Shown: piece by piece, positions 44,472-55,000 of the stretch
Numbering within the stretch: position 1 is the first letter of the stretch
Layout of the letters: each line of letters starts with the position of its first letter
Source: Hymenochaete sp. R1
Taxonomy: Eukaryota; Basidiomycota; Agaricomycetes; Hymenochaetales; Hymenochaetaceae
Length of the DNA: 64,000 bases
Direction of reading: 5' to 3'
NCBI GenBank assembly: GCA_019400425.1
Contig: JAFREE010000083.1
Coordinates: forward strand, 42,476 to 106,475
Position numbers and translations under genes: made by a program
Notes under the pieces: generated by a model
Told to the model about the DNA's origin: nothing
What the model saw: the letters and a program-made list of their open reading frames with translations, nothing else
The model's database searches: none

Positions 44472-45758
44472 ATGCCCCTCTGCGACGATTCGCAGAGCTC
44501 CTTCACCCCTCTTCCCCAAGAAATCCTCATCAGGATCTTTGATATTGCTACCTACAACCCCCTGAGAAACATTGAGTCCCTCATCGACTTACCCCAATTC
44601 GAGTTCTCTACTGCTACCGCTGATGAATCAAAGTCAAATGAAACTCTGCGAATGAAGCTTTCGCTCGTCTTGACTTGTTCGTTGTTCAAAATGTTGGCCA
44701 TACCGCTCCTATTTGAAGATATCCGGATCCGCCACGGTCACAAGGCTCTTTTCCAAGCTCTGCGTCGCTATGGAGTACATGTAAGACGCATTATCATTCC
44801 GCATTCTGCTCATGAGATAGATCCAGAAGAGCTTCGAATTGCTTTCCATTGCTGCCCAAACGTACGTATCCTCTCGCGTCCGTGTGCACAGAGGCGAGAC
44901 CCAGATTTCTGTACGCTCGATTTAGAGCACTTCCGACTACCCGCTACTGCTTTTCATCACATCTCCCGCATTGACTGGAACCAAGATCCCAAAGATGACA
45001 TCGATTCTTCAGGCTTTATTGCCCCTCATTTCCTCTGGTCCACCCCCTCCATCCGAGTCCTTACCCTCGGTTCGCACAACTTCCGAGACTTTTCATTCAA
45101 CCTAGCCAACGCCCACACTCCCGACGACGAAATACCACGCTCCGAGGTGACCATCAACCTCCCCAACCTCCATACCCTCCGTCTGCGTACGCTCGACGCA
45201 CTAGGGGACCCCTTCAGCCACTGGTACACCGTCCAACTCCCGCGTCTCACTCGTCTCGTCCTCGAAGCCCCTGCAGGCCTCGACGCGCTCTATGAAGGCT
45301 GCTTGGCGCCCTACGGCCCACAAATCCAGGTCGTCGAGTTCGCGGATCACCCGTCGTTTGAACGTATGGATATTCTGGCGCTCGCGCTGTTTCATTGTCC
45401 CAACGCGAGGGAGGTGCGGTACCCGGTGTTCAACACGATGGCTGTAAGGCGGAATAGGCAACACGATGCTGCTGTGGAGATGGATGCGGAGACGAGGAGG
45501 GTGTATGAGAAAGTCGAGAGAGTTGCGTTGAGTGCGTTTGTGGAGAGGGGATGTGAGTATGAGGTGAGTAGGAGTTGGATGGCGATGCAGTTTGGAGATC
45601 ATGTGGATTCGTTGGTGGGTGAAGGGACACGATTCATTGCACTGGAGTGCGTGGCACTCGTCGGGGAGGAGTGGAGGCAGTTGGTGGAAGAGTCGCCGTT
45701 CAGAGAGTTGATCAAAGTTCTTAAAGGTAAGAATGTGAGCGTAGTGTGCGATTGGTAA
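44472..45758 (+). CDS. F-box-like protein, family member 6
   Basis: Single exon, 428 aa from MPLCDDSQSS; an in-frame upstream ATG at 44379 lacks family similarity. F-box-like TPLPQEILIRIFDIATYNPL; signature LLFEDIRIRHGHKAL; LHTLRLRTLDALGD; QIQVVEFADHPSFERMD; final block TRFIALECVALVGEEWRQL. The only plus-strand member of the right-hand cluster. Confidence 0.8.
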   Translation: MPLCDDSQSSFTPLPQEILIRIFDIATYNPLRNIESLIDLPQFEFSTATADESKSNETLRMKLSLVLTCSLFKMLAIPLLFEDIRIRHGHKALFQALRRYGVHVRRIIIPHSAHEIDPEELRIAFHCCPNVRILSRPCAQRRDPDFCTLDLEHFRLPATAFHHISRIDWNQDPKDDIDSSGFIAPHFLWSTPSIRVLTLGSHNFRDFSFNLANAHTPDDEIPRSEVTINLPNLHTLRLRTLDALGDPFSHWYTVQLPRLTRLVLEAPAGLDALYEGCLAPYGPQIQVVEFADHPSFERMDILALALFHCPNAREVRYPVFNTMAVRRNRQHDAAVEMDAETRRVYEKVERVALSAFVERGCEYEVSRSWMAMQFGDHVDSLVGEGTRFIALECVALVGEEWRQLVEESPFRELIKVLKGKNVSVVCDW

Positions 45759-46089
45759 TAAAGAATAGCGCAAGGTTGTTTATTTAGTTATGTTGATAAA
45801 AAATACAATCTTGCGAAACTTTCCCTAGTCAAGCTTCAATATGTCGAGACTCGCGTTAACGTTTGAGACTGGACAATAAAGATTCAAGTGGGCGGATTCG
45901 GTATTTACGCCGAAACGGTGACATATTTTCAGACTATAAGGGTTAAGACCAACTGTTCAATTACAGGCCGTGAATTCGTGAATGCGGGAAAGCGAGATAC
46001 TCCAGACATAAACATAAACAAGAAACTAGGTTTGATACACTATTGGGAGTACCCGAAACGAAGAGTCCAATCATTAATTCGTAGATGTG
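45759..46089. other. Convergent intergenic spacer
   Basis: 3' flanks of F-box member 6 and the Rcr-like gene. Nothing recognised. Confidence 0.5.
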
Positions 46090-46923
46090 TCAAGCCTTTG
46101 TCGCTGCCGGCGGCGGGTTCGCAGGCGCATCATACCCAGGAGGGTCGCGTGCACCAGGGGGAGGACCGGCGGGCTGTGCGCGTACATCGCATCGCCAACG
46201 TATGCCACAAACAATTCCAATTCAAGTCAAAAAAATAGCGCCAAAGATAAACACGGGAATGTTCACTCACCGGTGCGTAATCTGCTTGCTGGCCGTATCC
46301 CTGTTGACCGTATCCTTGGTTGTAATAGCCCTGGTTGGGTGGGTATGATTGTTGCTGCTGCTGCGCATTCACGTCCGTGGGATTGTACGAGTTATACTGG
46401 GGATAGCCTGCACCCGCAGGAGGGCTTCCGGGGTAGTAGCCTTGGTTGCCGTAGGGGTACTGGCCCTGCGAATGGCCCAAATATTGTGAGACGAATCGAA
46501 CATGAAGAGGGAAACGGAGGAGAGGTGACTGACCTGGGGTTGCTGCTGCTGCTGTGTTACGAATGCTTGGTTGAAACGTCTCATGCGTCGGCGGCGAGTG
46601 ACTCCAGCTGCTACGATAAGGATAATGACCACAACAACTGAGTGCAGAGAGAGGAGTGAGTGTCAGATGCCACGGGTGAAGAGAACTGAGAGGAGTTGTG
46701 GCGCCCACCTATGGCGACTGCAATACCAATTCGAGCGCCAGTCGATAACGTGCAACGTTCACGACCGAATCTGATGAAGGTGATGCTCAGCAAGAATACT
46801 ACGAGCATTGGTATATCTTGTGACTCACTGATCGATGAAACACCTTGCACTGGCAGCTGGGAAGGAAGTCAAGGTCAAGATACCCAGCACAAGCTGGGAA
46901 GCTACAGCGCGTCTTTGAATCAT
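46090..46923 (-). CDS. Single-pass membrane protein resembling Rcr1-type chitin-regulation proteins
   Basis: Exons 46923-46829, 46770-46709, 46637-46534, 46465-46271 and 46173-46090; 179 aa, in frame. An N-terminal signal peptide ends near FPAASA, followed by a short luminal RCFIDQFGRERC. One membrane helix (about residues 45-65, ARIGIAVAIVVVVIILIVAA) follows, then a basic stop-transfer RRRRMRRF. The cytosolic tail is Gln/Tyr/Pro-rich: QQQQQPQ, NQGYYNQGYGQQGYGQQ, PPPG and DPPGYDAP. This layout (Cys pair, helix, RRR, Tyr/Pro-rich tail) fits the RCR family (Congo-red resistance, chitin deposition, endosomal sorting). Low-complexity tails make the match suggestive only. Confidence 0.7.
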
Positions 46924-47260
46924 CTTTTCAATGGAATGTATGAAGATGTGGTCCAAAAGTTACTTTGCGCCCGGGGATAGACGTTAGCGTGAGGATGGTG
47001 GTGGTGAGAAGGAGAGGAACGGAGACGGAGACACAAAAGCGAGTAAGGATGAAGTCACACCCCGCGCGCGAGTCCGCCAAGCCGCCCTCACCGACGCACA
47101 GCCATCGCTTAGGTCGGTCTCTGAAGGCACGCGCTACGCACACCTCCCACGCCCAACGAGCGCAGTCCATTCTCTCAATCTCTGCGCGATGAATGTGAAC
47201 ACCGTCATCCAGTTTCATACAGTATTACTACACACGAATGCATTCCTTGCCAATCATATT
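46924..47260. other. Intergenic: promoter of the Rcr-like gene and 3' flank of SEN54
   Basis: No gene or RNA recognised. Confidence 0.5.
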
Positions 47261-48916
47261 TCATACTACCGGCCACTCGTCAAATGCACCCTGTCCAAAC
47301 CTATAGAAACTAATCATCCCACAGTCGACGGCCGCAACGACAACCATCTTCTTCCCCAGTTTCAGCATCTGCATCGGATTTGGTCGTCGAATAGTCCCAC
47401 CCGATACCTTCTCCCGCACGAACAACCGTTTGAGGACACCAACAACGCGCCGCAGCCAAGCGCTCCAGCTCGCAAATTTTGTTTCAGACCAAGAGCCCGT
47501 AAACCTTGTCTTAGGCTTGGAGGACTTTTGAGCCCCGGAGCTTGACGGAGAGTTCGGCTTGTCTCGGGGCTTGGGAGGAGGAAGGTTTGGTAAGGGGTCG
47601 AAAAGATCGCTTAACTCTGCTAGAGAAGGCATCGGTGTCTCTCTCCCACTGTTTCGGTCAGAAACACCTGTTAGCTTTACTTCCTCTCATCAGATAAAAA
47701 GACGTACTTTACTACAATCAAATGATAGTCGGGTGGCGGAGGTAAGCTTTTTTTGTAAGATGTCGTCGGCTTATAGACGTGAAAAGTTATCGCGTATGGA
47801 CTTGGCCGGCTTGGGCTTCTTGGGACGTCACAGCGAAAAGGTTCCTTGTGACCGGATCGGATGAATCTCAGGGAGGAAAATAATGAAGCTACTCATAGAT
47901 AGCATGAGTTGGGCACGTCGTAATATAGGCCTACGAACACACCATTCGTCCTATTTGAATGTATCGCAGAGGATATTTGCAACGGTCTCCACCAATCGCG
48001 ATTTTGTGAACAAGGGCGGAAAAAACGTCCAAGAGGTTCGAACAGTGCCGAGAAAGCACATCGTATACGAGCCATTATACTGAGATTTGGCTGGAATGCA
48101 CTTTTGCCGATTTGCTCAGAAGGTAAACCTGAGGAAGGCGCACGAATCAATGTATAGCCCATACGTTTCAGATGCGCATATACCTGCGTAAATTACGATG
48201 TTTAATGCTATCATAACCTTTTATCATGCACTTGCCAGAAATTTTTCTAGGGTCAACCCATCTCTCCCAATCATTTGTGCGTAAGCCTGCTGGACACTCA
48301 TAGGTATACCAGTTGGTTCGTCATCCATTTCATCAATTTGGCTGTCAAGCTGGCTCCAACAAAACATGGAACCTCTCTCAACGAGGTATAGCGTCTCTTC
48401 CGGTAAAAGTTCGAGAGCTTTCCCTTTAGGTTGCACGTATACGCTGTGACCCATGGTGACGAAGTAATTTCCTCGAGCCCTGAGCATTCTCGCTCGTGAA
48501 CGGTCAGGATGCCAGACGGCATGGCTTACGGCCTTGCTATGCGTGGCTAATATCTCAGCGTTTGAATTTTCCGTGTAATGCTAAAGCTGAACGCACCTTG
48601 AAACGACTCTCCCAATGTCAATAGCACCGAACATCGCCGCACGAACACGATCGAGCTTATGTTGCTGGAGTTTAGATCCGCTCCCGGTTTGACCATCGTC
48701 ATATCTGCCGATGGGTTCGTACTCCTTGTCACCGCGTTTTGGAATGTAAGGCTTGTTGAGATTGGCATTGGCGCTGGAAGCCATAGCAGAGAGCTTCGTC
48801 CAGTCTGGTCCGCCGTCGTCGTCATCGGATTCGACATTCGTACTATCTTTAAGTTCGGCGGGATTGAGCGCGATATCGCGACTAGGCCTTTCCAGAACAT
48901 CGTCCAATGACTCCAT
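47261..48916 (-). CDS. SEN54: tRNA-splicing endonuclease subunit Sen54
   Basis: Sen54 is a structural subunit of the Sen2/Sen34/Sen15/Sen54 endonuclease that cuts introns from pre-tRNAs. Exons 48916-48597, 48536-48236, 48183-47939, 47866-47708 and 47648-47261; 470 aa, in frame. N-terminal acidic segment then DWTKL and PYIPKRGDKEYEP. Core block GHSVYVQPKGKALELLPEE, LYLVERGSMFCW and MSVQQAYAQM is family-typical, followed by VYAHLKRMGY. The C-terminal part has FHVYKPTTSYKKS, PMPSLAELSDLFD and the closing VVAAVDCGMISFYRFGQG. Intron 2 appears to be GC-AG (G/GCAAGT), the only donor that gives an open frame. Shares a 181-bp divergent promoter with GCN1. Confidence 0.9.
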
Positions 48917-49097
48917 GTTAGTCTTGAAGCAAAGGCGCAAATCTTGAAGTTTAAGTCAGTCTCTCGAGTCAGGGCAGGGAGAGTCGTTCGGCGAGGAATT
49001 TTGATTACATAAGCATATTTTTCGGGACCGACCGTTCTTCTTCCAGTGACCGTGAGTTGATGAACGGTCCACACCGTTCACTTTAAGTCGTTTAGCG
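48917..49097. promoter_or_regulatory. Bidirectional promoter, SEN54/GCN1
   Basis: Only 181 bp separate the divergent start codons. An inverted pair GAACGGTCCACACCGTTC lies at 49061-49078. Confidence 0.6.
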
Positions 49098-52000
49098 ATG
49101 GGGAAAGAAGATATCGAAACATGGATAGCGACTTCGGGGAATTCTGGAATAGAGAATGAGGGCGAAGCAGATGATTTGCCTGATTCGTCTTCAGCAACGT
49201 CAACCTTTACTTTGGCACTGGCGCGAGAGGACTGGGAAGCATTCTGTTCGTATGCGCAAAGGAGGGTACTCTCGGGGAGTACAAAGGAAAGGTCCGCATT
49301 TTTGAACGAAGAATTGGCTGAAATTGCACGGGATGAAGGTGCGTTTTATTACATTTCGTATCCTACAAGAATATGAATTGGTTGATTTACTCGGCGTCAA
49401 GGGATCTCGGATGCGGAGGCATTGACCTTGTTCCAGGTTCTAACATCTACGTATGCACGCTACATCGACCAGCGCTCGAGAGGGGCGGTAGAGCGTGCGC
49501 TTGGGATTTTAGCGTCAAATCAATCGAATCTCGTGCAGATTACACATTGGCTCAGAGCGGAGGCCATCCGTATCTGTGACAAAGGTTTTGCGAGGTATGG
49601 ATTCGTGATGCATCTTTGAGATTATGCGTACAAGATCTGATATTTGGGTTGCATGTAGCTCATCTGCAGCGTCTAGCCGGTTTGTCCTTTTGAACTGGTG
49701 CTGCATCATCTATCCCGTGAGCGTGAAAACGAACCAAGATACACCAGTCAAGGAATTACTAGAGGCGACAGCTTTCCTCCTCAACTCACTACTCGATGAA
49801 AACATACCCACCAAATATTCGATAAGGCGAACGTCTGTTGTCATGACAAGGCGTGCCTTTCGATCTGTGAGTCGTTATAAAAGTTGAACGGGATGTTGAC
49901 TAATAACCAATTTGTCTCAGTCGTCAAACGATATTATATCGTCTATTCTGAAGCTGCTGGAGCTCATGAGGCTGAAACAAGATGACCTCCGCTTCATTCC
50001 TCTCCTGGGTTTGATGTTTGACGTGTTGTCTCACTTAAAGCGTGTGCCAGAGGTACAGAAAAAGCTTCCAGATGGTCTGCGAGTAAGCTTTACATTTGCC
50101 ATCTCATAAACTTGAAAGCGTTGTTCAAATCAAAAAGGCAGACTTTGTGAAAGGCTACACGTCCATTCTCATGTCGAAAACACCTGTCTCGAAAAGCGTG
50201 TCGTCCGCACTAGATGGATTCGTAAAATCATACGTGACAGTAGAAGATCTCAACTCAAACATTCTACCCGTAATGGAGAAGTTTTCACTGCGCTCCCCAG
50301 AGGTGGCTTTACCAGGTATGCTTCTTCATGCTCTTGAAAGCCTCATCTAATCCAACGCTAGTTATCGCACAATTCTTCAAGGCATACCCTCACGAAATCG
50401 ACCACGAGCTTCTTCGAAAAGTTGCCAGCCTTGCTTTCAGCAACACCAAATCTAATAGTTCCGTGACCCGTGGACATGCAGACATGTTGCTGAAGACCTT
50501 ACTTCAACGATCCTTCGATCCTGCAATTCAAGAATTCTGCTTGAATGAAATCATCACTCCAGTGAAAACAGGGAAGACGACGGGTCCGGATCACCGTAAT
50601 GCGTTGTATGGCGTGCTCTCATTTATTCAGCCTTCTCAAAAGAACTCAACAACAGTATTGGAGAACCTCCCTCTTCTCCTTTCAAAAGAAAATAACGATG
50701 CAGCCATCACCACCCTTGTTGCATCTAGCGCATGTCATATTCAATTTCTCCTTCAAAACGACATGATACTCCCTGCCACCTTCAACTCGACGATAGTCAA
50801 GGAATTGTCATCCACAAAACCTGCATTGCGGCGAGCAACATGCAGTACTATTGGTGACGTCCTTTTCTCGTGCCGAGAGAAGGACGTTAAGACGGCTGCG
50901 TTCGATTCTTTTGTGGTTTCTGTAACGCCACCATTGGAGGGTATCATCAAATCCGTGGCGGCGAATCCATTGGCTGCACCTGGAGGAACATTGGAAGGAT
51001 ACGTTGCTTTGGCGTCCCTCCTTGGGACGGCGCCCAGTGATACCAGAAGTGAGTGATCATTTTTACGTTGCTATGAACAAAGATCATAACTAGCCCTAGG
51101 CAACTCGGTAGCAAAGAGTCTCTCAAGCCAAGTCACAGCTAGTACAAGTACAAAGCCCTATTTCCTACTTTGGGACAAGGTGTACCAGAAGATAACATTA
51201 GAGGATGATGAAGTCTGGTTAATCCGGGCAGCACGGCTTGCTTTCGAGTCGCTTCGACCGGAATTAGAGAAGAATGAGACATTAAGGTGAGCACGTCAGT
51301 CATGTTGCTTTATCCTTGTTTGAGATGCGGTAATAGGCGTCAACTCGGTCTGCTCTTCGTCAACGTTGGGACACAGAGCGCGCACATTGTGGTCCAGAGA
51401 CTGGCCATTTCTACTCTTGAGGCCTTGAATGCCCATTCACCTCGTCTTGTTAACAGCACAGTACAACTGGCTTTATTCGAGATTATAGCTAAGTTCAACC
51501 GAAGTGTTCAACCTGTCAACGGGGAAATGCATCTGGCTACATCCAAGAAACGCAGCTTCGCCCCACTGCTACTCGCATGTGCGGCCTTCGGGGAGCACAC
51601 GGGGCAGACTGAAAAGCATCAACTTCTAGCTGATATGCTTTTGCCAGCGCACGAACCATGCTTATGTACGTTTTCTGCGGGCTATTTGTAAAACGAAGCT
51701 CATGTATTATTGACTAGCCGCAAACCCCGAACAGTTGTGGATTGAAATGTGTCAAAAGGCAGGTGTAGATCCGCGTCGTTTGCTCGAGGACAAGAAAGAC
51801 GCCATTTTGTCGGCAATCCTAAATCGACCTTTGAACAAGGTCGGTAATTACTGAATTAAGAGTATTAGCATCGCCAAACTTATCGTGTAATAGGCCCTTG
51901 AGAATTCTGTTCGCACCATTGCTTTTGTCGCTCCCTCTGTCGTGCTTCCAAGCTTGATTGATTCGATAAAAGCGAACTTAAATCCGTCTGATTTGGCGCG

Positions 52001-55000
52001 AATTTCCCCAGAGGACATAGGCGTCTGGAAGACATCCGAAGGCACGCTTTACCATGATGGTCCGTGTCTATTAATTAAAGCACTCTAATTGTGGTACGGG
52101 CTGATACATGTATAGTCCTCACTGATAAAGGCAACAGCGGATCAGGAAGGAAAGGGAAAGACGCGGCAATGGAAAAATGGGATGCGGAGCTTCGTGCTTC
52201 GCTTGCAGCCAAAAAGACCGAGAAAGTACCAATTAACCCTTCAAAACTCTCCAAACAGGACAGAGAGATGTACGAGTCGCGGATGAAAACTGAAGCTGGC
52301 ATCCGAGAGCGAGTAGAGAAGACATACTCTGGTGCGCTTCACGGGCTCGTGATTCTTCAGAACATCGTCGCTGCTTGTCCGGAGGAATTGGGTGAATACT
52401 TCCCGGAGCTTGTTGAGCTGGTTCTGAACGGTGTTGTGAAGTATGGACCTATGATCCTGGGGGACAGGTCTAAAGAGGGATTTCTTGTGAGCTTTCCTTC
52501 GGTCCGCGAACTTAAACGCATGCATAAACTTATTCAATACAGTCCCTTAGCCATTACTGTTCGTCAAGGATTGAGAAACTCAGCTTTTGGATAGGTATCG
52601 CGGTTCTTAGATGCGTGAATCCGTCCTTGGTACCCGCTGATATGCAAGCAGAGCCACTTGACGGTGGGTCAATGTTATCTCGTTGCTCGGGTGACGCTCA
52701 TACCCTATAGCTTTACTTTTGCGATTACTTTACAGAATTCGCTCGCTGTCAGAGCAGAGTCCATTCGATGGGCCAACTTTCACCTACTTCTCGTCCTTAT
52801 TCAGTTGTATTATAAACAATCGCGGAATGATTGAATCAGAGGTTGAGGACGAGACGCTGGAGAGGATAATGTTGCTTATCGACATCCTCAATTTCCATGC
52901 CGCTGAATGTATGTCACTATGTGTCTTTTTTGCATATTCTTTGTTTCGATGATCAACATGTACCCTTTCCAGTCAGAAAAAAGACTTTTCCAAGGCATCA
53001 GATGCTATCGGACCTCATTCAAGTCATCAAAGCATACCCATCACTAGGAAAAGACGCGTCATCCGCTTTGGTAGCTATAGGCGAATCGATCGCGACCAAC
53101 GCAACGTCCGCAGAGATCGACATTGTAGTGAAGGGCACGCTTTCATCAGAGAGCTACGTTAGGAACTCCGCGTTGCAGTGCCTTCAAACGCTGGACCTCA
53201 CGGATTTGGACTGGATAGCTGAACTTTGGATTGCTCGCAATGATGCTGATCAACAGAATGCCAGAATGGCTAGGCATATCTTTGAAGAAAATGCTCTCGA
53301 TGTTCCAGAAATATTTTTCAAGGATCTAAAGCCTTTCCTCAGTGCGTCACTAATGAGAGTTTATCGTTCGCTTTAGCTTATCTTTCTTAAACAAACTCAG
53401 TCCATGATCTTGAATGCGTACGATCAAGCGCGGCTTCTTCCTTGCCTGAAGCTGCTTCACATTGGCCTGAACAAATTGGTACCATATTGGAATCTCTAAA
53501 ACAGTTTTACCGAGAAAAAGTAATTGCTATCTCTTCGAAACAAAGAACTGATGCTGATTCTCTTTCAAGGTGGAGGCGGTTGGCCCAGAATTCGATGAAT
53601 ATGTGAGTATCGTTTGTCGTCTCATGAAAACTCAAAGGCCTAATTTACGGAATGAAGGGTATTTTGATATCGCGCTCTGCGGAAGCACTTGATCCATGGC
53701 CAGCTCGCCTTGCGATCGCGCGTTCATTCGAGTCGCTATCACCACTTTTTGCAGAGGAGAATGTGATGTTGTTCCTGAATTTCTTGATCACTGAACAAGT
53801 CCTCGGAGACTCGAATGAAGATGTGCGTTCTGGAATGCTATCAGCTGCTTCCCAGGTTATCGACGTACATGGCGCAGGACACATTCAGGCTATGATAGAG
53901 TTGTTCGAATCGCACCTCGCATCGACATTTTCACCGACGCAGGGCAGCGACCATATCAAAGAGGCACTCGTTATCCTCCTTGGAAGGACAGCGCGTCACT
54001 TGAATGCCGAGGATGCCAGGGTACCCAATGTCGTATCGAGGCTTGTCACGGCTCTGAAGACTCCTTCTGAGCAGGTGCAAGTTGCAGTCTCTGAATGTCT
54101 TGCTCCTTTGGTGCCATTCATGAAGGCGGAACTGCCGAAGCTCGTCGACCAGCTCTTCCTGGAGCTTTCACATGCTTCGAAATATGGAGAACGTCGGGGG
54201 GCAGCGTACGGCCTTGCTGGATTAGTTAAAGGCGAAGGTATCTCTGGTATCGGCATGTTTGACATCGTGGAGCGAATTCGTATTTCACTGGAGGACAAGA
54301 AACGGTACGAAACTCGACAGGGTGCTATGTTTGCAATCGAGACGCTATCCACAACGCTAGGGAGGAACTTCGAACCGTACATCATTGATCTCCTTCCTTC
54401 CCTGCTTGCTGCCTTTGGAGATGCGAATCCTGAAGTACGAGAAGCTACAGAAGACGCGGCAAAGGTTATCATGGCGAATTTGTCAGGCTTTGGTATCAAA
54501 CGCATTCTACCTTCACTTTTGTTGGGGCTAGATGAGAAGCAATGGAGAACAAAGAAGGGGTCAATCGAGCTCATCGGCACTATGGCTTTCTGTGCTCCAA
54601 GGCAGTTATCCAATTCCCTTCCGGTTATTATCCCGCGTCTGTCAAGTGTTTTGACAGACTCACATGCGCAAGTACGGACGTCGGCAAGCAAGAGTTTGAA
54701 GCAGTTCGGAGAAGTTATCAGCAATCCTGAGATCCAATCATTGGTTCCGACCCTCTTGAAAGCTTTTGTGGATCCCGCCAAAACTCCCAACGCGATGACT
54801 TCTTTACTGAAGAAGTCGTTTGTTCATTACATTGATTCTCCGTCGCTAGCTTTGGTAAAGCCGCTTTTCACTCTATTCAGCCATTTTGTTGACTAGTATC
54901 AAGGTTGCGCCGATTATTGAACGAGGTCTTCGGGAACGTGGTTCGGATACTAAGCGGAAGGCGGCACAAATCGTCGGCAACCTTGCCTCCCTTACCGATT

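Noticed and set aside
53996..54790. 264-codon minus-strand frame inside GCN1
   Set aside because: Antisense of the most conserved GCN1 exon.
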